Source: JAGTRP01 sp050259815 (GTDB lineage Bacteria; Pseudomonadota; Gammaproteobacteria; Burkholderiales; Rhodocyclaceae). Taken from it: a stretch of 12,504 nucleotides of DNA. The notes beneath the pieces are model-generated. The model was not told the origin of the DNA and searched no databases. It was given only the letters and a program-made list of their open reading frames with translations. Shown piece by piece: positions 7,213 through 12,504 of this stretch. The stretch spans positions 1 through 12,504 of the forward strand of contig JBLNBI010000062.1 in the NCBI GenBank assembly GCA_050259815.1, in the 5' to 3' direction. Numbering within the stretch: the first letter of the stretch is position 1; each line of letters starts with the position of its first letter. The translations under genes were made by a program, and so were the position numbers.

Positions 7213-8838
7213 ATGAACTCAAGCACAATCAGATACCTAATATTCGCTATTATTGAAATCTTACTTATCATTCTTGCAACAAATAACGACCTTGAAAGAA
7301 TAACTCCTTGGCTATTGGGGGTGAACTTTACAATATCTGCTTTCTCAATAAATTTTACTTTCTTTGGCTATCAGCTTTCAAAATACCAATCCATATATAC
7401 AGAGGTAACAAAACGACAGTGGATCAACATTGGGGCATTACTCACAACCCCCTTCATTCCTTTAATTTGTTACCTAATATCACCGAGCAACTTCGGGACG
7501 AGCGCTCTTTTGATAATGCCGATCATGGTTTTGTCGGCCTTAGACAACTCGCTATTAACCGCATCCTATTTAGATCCAATCAGGTTTTCCACTAAGAAAC
7601 TCTCGAAGCAGAGTACCGAAAAATACATCAACCAGCTATCACAAAAGGTGGTCGAAGAAATAAAGCTACACAAGAACCTGATGGAGAAGAGAAAGGATCT
7701 GCAAACTCCACCACATGGACATCGTTTCCAGCCAAGCACTTTAGGTACGGACAACAATGATCTCTGGGATATAACAAGCACAATCGCCATACAGTCGATC
7801 AACAATAATGACTACACTGTATTCCGAAAGTCAATCAAGCACACGCTTGAACTTCTGGTTCGCTTTTACCAATACGAATCTAGTAACCACCAAGAGAAAG
7901 AAGGCCTTCGATTCATCGCACACCAACGATTTAGAGCACTCATAAACCAAATATCCGAATCAGACCAAAGCGGGGTTTTTCTACTGTCTCTAGCCAACGA
8001 ACTTTGCGACTTCTTGGAACTCGATGAGATTCTCACGCCAGCTTGCTCTGATATTGCAATATCAGTCACATCCGATGCCGTCAATATCGGGGAAAAGATA
8101 CTGGAGGAAAAAAACTCCATTGAGCCGCAAAAAATACTCAACACTTTACACCGAGTAACTGAAGCGGGTCTATTAGAGATAGAAAAAGGTGATTCGAAGG
8201 ATGGTTACAACGCTATTAACGGGTACAATATCGCCTCCTATGTGTACGACATCAATAGGCTTGGCGAAATAGCCTTAAAGAATGGAAACCATCATTTTTC
8301 CTATCGTTGCATGGAGACGCTGTCCTACCTTGGATGCAATGCAGCGAAAATCAAGGCACATCAGACTATCGTTGCAGTTCTAGAATCTATTGTTAACCTT
8401 GGGAGAGTGGCAAGAAGCCTTAAAATAGGTTGTTTCTACCACCGCTGCCTCATCCCAGCAGAAAGCCATGCAGAAGAGTTTATGGGGCATATCATGACGT
8501 GGTTGGTCCGTGACATTGATAAATCAGGGAACTTCTACATGAAGGAATATGTGGAGCAGTCTTATTCCAGATTACGCGGCGTACAGTGCACAATAATTCC
8601 ACGCCAAAATCGCAATCCACGGTTCTGGATCGAGGAGATTAAAGACAATGGAAAACCTATACCTCACATTGAACACGAGTCTGGAATGTATGGATATGAT
8701 GGGGAGCTGGACTATTCAGACTTTTCCAATCTTAAGCAATACGTATTGCATGGTATTAGTCCCGCATCCGGAACAATGATTTTTCACTCTGCACCGACAC
8801 CAATAAAACTAGAGTTTGAAGACACACCAGACAAGTAG
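7213..8838 (+). CDS. AT-rich orphan membrane protein of unknown function
   Basis: I do not recognise this family. The chosen ATG gives 541 residues. Four hydrophobic segments sit at the N-terminus (about residues 6-22, 33-55, 70-89 and 96-120), with no signal-peptidase site. A mostly polar, apparently helical region of about 420 residues follows, including KSIKHTLELLVRFYQ and a positively charged stretch after the last membrane segment. No Walker, nuclease, HEPN or other catalytic motif was seen. Base composition differs sharply from all neighbours: bases 7201-7260 contain 20 G/C of 60, while a ppc line such as 4681-4740 has 44 of 60. This suggests recent horizontal acquisition. No good Shine-Dalgarno sequence precedes any start. 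In-frame ATGs at 7138, 7147 and 7156 and a TTG at 7063 exist, but the last overlaps the ppc stem-loop, and 7213 places the first membrane segment right at the N-terminus. The topology loosely recalls uncharacterised multi-pass proteins such as DUF2254, without a confident match. Confidence 0.8.
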   Translation: MNSSTIRYLIFAIIEILLIILATNNDLERITPWLLGVNFTISAFSINFTFFGYQLSKYQSIYTEVTKRQWINIGALLTTPFIPLICYLISPSNFGTSALLIMPIMVLSALDNSLLTASYLDPIRFSTKKLSKQSTEKYINQLSQKVVEEIKLHKNLMEKRKDLQTPPHGHRFQPSTLGTDNNDLWDITSTIAIQSINNNDYTVFRKSIKHTLELLVRFYQYESSNHQEKEGLRFIAHQRFRALINQISESDQSGVFLLSLANELCDFLELDEILTPACSDIAISVTSDAVNIGEKILEEKNSIEPQKILNTLHRVTEAGLLEIEKGDSKDGYNAINGYNIASYVYDINRLGEIALKNGNHHFSYRCMETLSYLGCNAAKIKAHQTIVAVLESIVNLGRVARSLKIGCFYHRCLIPAESHAEEFMGHIMTWLVRDIDKSGNFYMKEYVEQSYSRLRGVQCTIIPRQNRNPRFWIEEIKDNGKPIPHIEHESGMYGYDGELDYSDFSNLKQYVLHGISPASGTMIFHSAPTPIKLEFEDTPDK

Positions 8839-8846
8839 AATAGTAT
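8836..8846 (+). promoter_or_regulatory. Possible -10 region for the small membrane protein gene
   Basis: TAGAAT (8836-8841) matches five of six bases of the sigma-70 -10 hexamer and is followed by an overlapping TAGTAT (8841-8846). The only nearby -35-like sequence, TTGAAG at 8816-8821, is poorly spaced (14 or 19 bases). It overlaps the stop codon of the AT-rich gene. AT-rich DNA makes chance matches common, so this is weak. Confidence 0.2.
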
Positions 8847-8875
8847 GCAGTGATTAGACTATCTGCTTCTCGCCC

Positions 8876-9451
8876 ATGGAAATGCTCCTCTTCGGCGCCA
8901 TCCTAATCTTCATGTTCGACAGCGTCCCTTTTCTCCTTCCCTGGGTGATCGTGAAGCTGACCAAGCGGGACGATGACGAGGCGCCTGCCGAGCCGCAGCC
9001 CGTCGTTCCCTACTCGACCCGCTCCTTAGCCCCCTCCCCCCGCCCGGTCGCCACGGAAGAGTTCATGAAGAATCCCTTCCGGCCGCCGTCTGCCCAGGTG
9101 GACGACGTAGTGCCCGACCACTGGAACAATTCCGGCGGGGGCAGTTCGGTGGTCCCGCCCAAGGGCGTCCAGGGATGGAGTTGGGGCGCCTTCATGCTGA
9201 ACTGGGTGTGGGCGCTCTTCAACCGGACCTGGATCGGCCTTCTTTGCCTCGTGCCCTACGTCGGGTTCATCTTCTGCATCTACCTCGGCATCAAGGGTCG
9301 GGAGCTGGCGTGGCGCAACAAGCGCTGGGACAGCCTCGAACACTTCAACCGCATCCAGCGACGGTGGTCCATCGGCGCGGCGGCCCTTGTCTTCGGCGGG
9401 GCCGGGATTGGTATATTGGCGGCCGTCGCCGCCCCCGCCTTTTACCGATAA
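8876..9451 (+). CDS. Small membrane protein with conserved W-x-W-G-A-F region, unknown function
   Basis: The 191-residue protein has a hydrophobic N-terminus (about residues 4-27), then a proline-rich polar linker (33-80). A conserved-looking membrane domain follows: WSWGAFMLNWVWALFNRTWIG (101-121), a segment to about 139, and GRELAWRNKRWDSLEHF (141-157), a pattern I recall from uncharacterised small membrane proteins. A final hydrophobic helix spans about 165-187. No enzymatic motif is visible. The start is uncertain: ATG 8876 has no clear ribosome binding site, whereas ATG 9065 (residue 64) has GGAAGAG at 9055-9061 and opens with M-K-N-P-F-R-P-P, resembling the NP-[YF]-x-PP start of some small membrane proteins. 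That start would give 128 residues. The longer form is kept because bases 8876-9064 show native GC-rich third positions in this frame. It is 11 bp from the macrodomain gene, probably in one operon. Confidence 0.7.
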   Translation: MEMLLFGAILIFMFDSVPFLLPWVIVKLTKRDDDEAPAEPQPVVPYSTRSLAPSPRPVATEEFMKNPFRPPSAQVDDVVPDHWNNSGGGSSVVPPKGVQGWSWGAFMLNWVWALFNRTWIGLLCLVPYVGFIFCIYLGIKGRELAWRNKRWDSLEHFNRIQRRWSIGAAALVFGGAGIGILAAVAAPAFYR

Positions 9452-9462
9452 GCCCTTCCGCC

Positions 9463-9969
9463 ATGCCCACGAATATCCGTGCCATTCAGGCCGACATCAC
9501 CACTCTCCGGGTCGATGCCATCGTCAATGCTGCCAATTCCTCCCTCCTGGGCGGCGGCGGGGTCGATGGGGCGATCCACCGGGCAGCCGGCCCCGGCCTC
9601 CTGGAGGAGTGTCGCGCCCTCCGCGGCTGCCGCACGGGGGACGCCAAACTCACCGGCGGCCACCGCCTCCCCGCCCGCTTCGTGATCCACACCGTCGGCC
9701 CCATCTGGCACGGGGGCGGGCAAGGGGAAGCGGAACTCCTCGCCTCCTGCTACCGGCGCTCCATCGAGGTCGCCGCGGCCAACGGACTGACGACCATCGC
9801 CTTCCCGAGCATCAGTACGGGCATCTACGGCTACCCCATCGACCAGGCCGCCCGCATCGCGGTTGCCACGGTCCGCGCGGCCGCGCAGGAATTCCCCGCC
9901 ATCGAGGAAGTGATCTTCTGCTGCTTCTCGCCCCGCGACCTGGCGATCTACGAGGATCTGCTCGGCTGA
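9463..9969 (+). CDS. ymdB: Macrodomain protein, probable O-acetyl-ADP-ribose deacetylase (YmdB/MacroD type)
   Basis: This 168-residue stand-alone macrodomain has the full MacroD-type signature: adenine-contacting D11 in QADIT, the VNAAN motif with N22 and N25, the glycine-rich loop GGGGVDGAIHRAAG (30-43) with the candidate catalytic D35, VIHTVGP (74-80), and the second phosphate loop SISTGIYGYP (116-125). Family members bind ADP-ribose and hydrolyse O-acetyl-ADP-ribose or remove mono-ADP-ribose from acidic side chains; E. coli YmdB also modulates RNase III. The frame stays open upstream inside the previous gene, but ATG 9463 begins the domain exactly. No Shine-Dalgarno sequence is visible, so coupling to the gene ending 11 bp upstream is likely. 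The physiological target is not apparent. Confidence 0.92.
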   Translation: MPTNIRAIQADITTLRVDAIVNAANSSLLGGGGVDGAIHRAAGPGLLEECRALRGCRTGDAKLTGGHRLPARFVIHTVGPIWHGGGQGEAELLASCYRRSIEVAAANGLTTIAFPSISTGIYGYPIDQAARIAVATVRAAAQEFPAIEEVIFCCFSPRDLAIYEDLLG

Positions 9970-9978
9970 TCTTCGGGT

Positions 9979-9992
9979 GGGGAATATTCCCC
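9979..9992. promoter_or_regulatory. Perfect 14-bp palindrome, candidate activator-binding site
   Basis: GGGGAATATTCCCC is a perfect palindrome in the 153-bp gap between the macrodomain and gspF-like genes. Its centre is about 97 bp upstream of the start point inferred from the sigma-54-like promoter, in the range typical of enhancer sites for sigma-54 activators. No T-run follows, so a terminator role is less likely. Its function as an operator is inference. Confidence 0.4.
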
Positions 9993-10056
9993 GGATTGCG
10001 GTGAGCTTCCGCGCCCTTCCCCACTCAATCGACCTGCCTGCCAGAGGCCACGCCGC

Positions 10057-10072
10057 AGGCATCGATCTTGCA
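10057..10072 (+). promoter_or_regulatory. Candidate sigma-54 (-24/-12) promoter of the gspF-like gene
   Basis: AGGCATCGATCTTGCA fits the sigma-54 consensus TGGCACRN4TTGCW at the invariant GG and GC with exact 10-base spacing, plus the CA after GG and the full TTGCA. Mismatches are the first T, the sixth C and the purine. The predicted start near 10083 leaves a 40-base leader before ATG 10123. A sigma-54 activator gene lies immediately beyond the gspF-like gene, which raises the likelihood. Confidence 0.45.
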
Positions 10073-10122
10073 CTTGGGATGCCGTCACGGTTATTCCAGC
10101 CATCTCCCGGAATCGATCCCCC

Positions 10123-11319
10123 ATGCATTTCCAGGTCAAGGCAGTCAGCGGCGCCAACGCCATCGTCTCCCTGCTCCTCGAAGCCCCCACCGCCGGCGAT
10201 GCCCGACAGCAGGCGGAGCGTCAGGGGTTACGGGTCATGTCCCTGCGCCCGGCCCGAGCCCTGCCGGCGCTGGGGACGGCCCTGGTCACGCGCCGGGATT
10301 TCCCCCTCACCCTGTTCAGCCAAGAACTGGCCACCCTGCTGAACGCCGGACTGCCCCTGGTCAATGCCATCGAAAGCCTGGCCGAGAAGGAGGAGGAGCC
10401 CACCCGCCGGCAGGTGCTGGCAGACATCACCCGGCTGCTTTACGAAGGCAAGTCCTTCTCCCAGGCCCTCGGCCAGCTGCCTGCCGTGTTCCCGGAGCTT
10501 TATGTCGCCCTCGTCCAGTCCAGCGAGCGCACCGGGTCCCTGGGGGAGGCCCTGGGACGCTACGTGGCCTACAGCACCCGCATCGAGCAGGTGCGCCAGA
10601 AAATCGTGGCGGCCTCCATCTACCCGGCCCTGCTCGTCCTGGTGGGATCGGGAGTGGTGGTCTTCCTTCTCGCCTACGTGGTGCCGCGGTTCAGCGTCGT
10701 CTTCGGCGACCTGGGCAGCAGCCTGCCCTGGCTCTCCCGCATGCTTCTCGCCTTCGGCCAGACGGTTCACGACCACCTGGGCATCCTGGCCGGAGTTGCG
10801 GCCGCAACCCTCCTGGGGATCGCCGCCGTGGCGGCCCTGCCCGCTCCGCGCCAGGCCGTGGGCCGATTGGTCCTCCTGATCCCGACGGTGCGCCGGCGGG
10901 TCTTCCTCTTCCAGCTGGCCCGGCTGTACCGTTCCCTGGGCATCCTGCTCCAGGGGGGCATTCCCATCCTCACCGCCATCGGCATGGCCCGGGGGCTGGT
11001 TGGGGACCGGATGCAGGAAGACCTTGACCAGGCGGCCCGCCAGGTGCGGGAAGGCCAGCCCCTTTCCCAAGCCCTGGAGCACAACCGCCTGACCACACCC
11101 ATCGCCCTGCGCATGCTCCGGGCCGGGGAGCAGGCCGGCAACCTGGGGGCGATGATGGAACGCACCGCGGATTTCTACGACGAGGAGATGGGCCGCTGGA
11201 TCGACTGGTTCGTGCGGCTCTTCGAGCCCCTGCTCATGGTCTTCGTGGGGGCGGTGATCGGGGTCATCGTCATCCTCATGTACATCCCCATCTTCGAGCT
11301 GGCGGGGAGCATCCAGTGA
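10123..11319 (+). CDS. GspF/PilC-family inner-membrane protein of type II secretion or type IV pilus systems
   Basis: The 398-residue length is typical of GspF/PilC. Two T2SSF domains are visible: about residues 63-186 (LFSQELATLLNAGLPL at 64-79, SSERTGSLGEAL at 133-144) and about 260-388 (FLFQLARLYRSLGILLQGGI at 261-280, AGEQAGNLGAM at 334-344). Each helical domain leads into a membrane region; predicted spans are about 169-188, 217-239 and 367-387, the last followed by MYIPIFELAGSI, characteristic of the family. Such proteins form the inner-membrane platform on which the assembly ATPase extrudes pilin or pseudopilin subunits. No ATPase, pilin, prepilin peptidase or secretin gene is in view, so assignment to secretion or pilus is open. 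A sigma-54-like promoter lies upstream. Ribosome binding is weak. The gene ends 5 bp from a convergent sigma-54 regulator. Confidence 0.88.
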   Translation: MHFQVKAVSGANAIVSLLLEAPTAGDARQQAERQGLRVMSLRPARALPALGTALVTRRDFPLTLFSQELATLLNAGLPLVNAIESLAEKEEEPTRRQVLADITRLLYEGKSFSQALGQLPAVFPELYVALVQSSERTGSLGEALGRYVAYSTRIEQVRQKIVAASIYPALLVLVGSGVVVFLLAYVVPRFSVVFGDLGSSLPWLSRMLLAFGQTVHDHLGILAGVAAATLLGIAAVAALPAPRQAVGRLVLLIPTVRRRVFLFQLARLYRSLGILLQGGIPILTAIGMARGLVGDRMQEDLDQAARQVREGQPLSQALEHNRLTTPIALRMLRAGEQAGNLGAMMERTADFYDEEMGRWIDWFVRLFEPLLMVFVGAVIGVIVILMYIPIFELAGSIQ

Positions 11320-11324
11320 GAGGC

Positions 11325-12392
<1,068 letters not shown>

Positions 12393-12398
12393 GTTGTG

Positions 12399-12504
12399 TC
12401 AGTGCGCCCTCCCCAGATTCCGGTAGACCTCCATCAGGTCGTCAGCGCTGGCCATCCCGTCCACCCGAACCCAGGGCTTTCCCGGTGCCTGACGGAAGAA
12501 GGTG
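12399..12504 (-). CDS. C-terminal fragment of an unidentified protein
   Basis: Only the last 34 codons are visible: an open minus-strand frame from the window edge (first full codon ending at base 12503) to TGA at 12401-12399. It reads FFRQAPGKPWVRVDGM and continues to LMEVYRNLGRAH. Native-looking third-position G/C and the tight 6-base gap to the regulator start support a real gene in the same operon. The V-D-G segment followed by an amphipathic helix loosely recalls the C-terminal end of nucleotide kinases, but 34 residues cannot settle this. Confidence 0.6.
   Translation of the reverse strand, partial: TFFRQAPGKPWVRVDGMASADDLMEVYRNLGRAH

Noticed and set aside
7116..8858. TCTAAT (7116-7121) and ATTAGA (8853-8858) as terminal inverted repeats of a mobile element
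   Set aside because: Only six bases match and similarity stops at once. No target-site duplication, transposase or integrase was found.
9175..9462. Upstream extension of the macrodomain frame
   Set aside because: It overlaps the small membrane protein gene in another frame and precedes the exact start of the macrodomain fold at 9463.
10093..10113. ATTCC ... GGAAT inverted repeat in the gspF leader as a riboswitch or translational hairpin
   Set aside because: The stem is only 5 bp with an 11-base loop, which is expected by chance.

Overview
The window is GC-rich, tightly packed chromosomal DNA with strong G/C bias at third codon positions. The proteins suggest a betaproteobacterium, probably near Rhodocyclales; this is inference from protein character, not a database match. 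It reads as ordinary metabolic and regulatory chromosome interrupted by one conspicuously AT-rich, probably acquired gene.

Layout. (1) 1-3714, plus strand: the end of an LldF/LutB-type iron-sulfur lactate-oxidation subunit, overlapping by 4 bp a 927-aa FAD plus Fe-S D-lactate dehydrogenase (Dld-II type). Together they would oxidise both lactate enantiomers. (2) 3818-7038, plus strand: a small UspA-family protein overlapping by 4 bp phosphoenolpyruvate carboxylase (ppc), followed by a stem-loop. A lactate-grown cell needs anaplerosis, so regions 1 and 2 make metabolic sense side by side. (3) 7213-8838, plus strand: an AT-rich orphan gene for a protein with four predicted N-terminal membrane segments and a long helical soluble part. 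I do not recognise the family. (4) 8876-9969, plus strand: composition returns to GC-rich, with a small membrane protein and a YmdB/MacroD-type macrodomain protein 11 bp apart. (5) 10123-11319, plus strand: a GspF/PilC-family inner-membrane protein whose upstream gap holds a GG-N10-GC sigma-54 promoter-like sequence and, about 97 bp before the inferred start point, a perfect 14-bp palindrome. (6) 12504-11325, minus strand: the tail of an unidentified gene, then a sigma-54 enhancer-binding regulator with no N-terminal sensory domain, converging on the gspF-like gene with 5 bp between stop codons.

The two best leads are the AT-rich orphan membrane gene, and the possible local circuit in which the sigma-54 activator works through the palindrome and the -24/-12 element to drive the orphan GspF-family gene. 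Both are hypotheses from sequence alone. No tRNA, rRNA, CRISPR array, insertion sequence or phage gene was seen.
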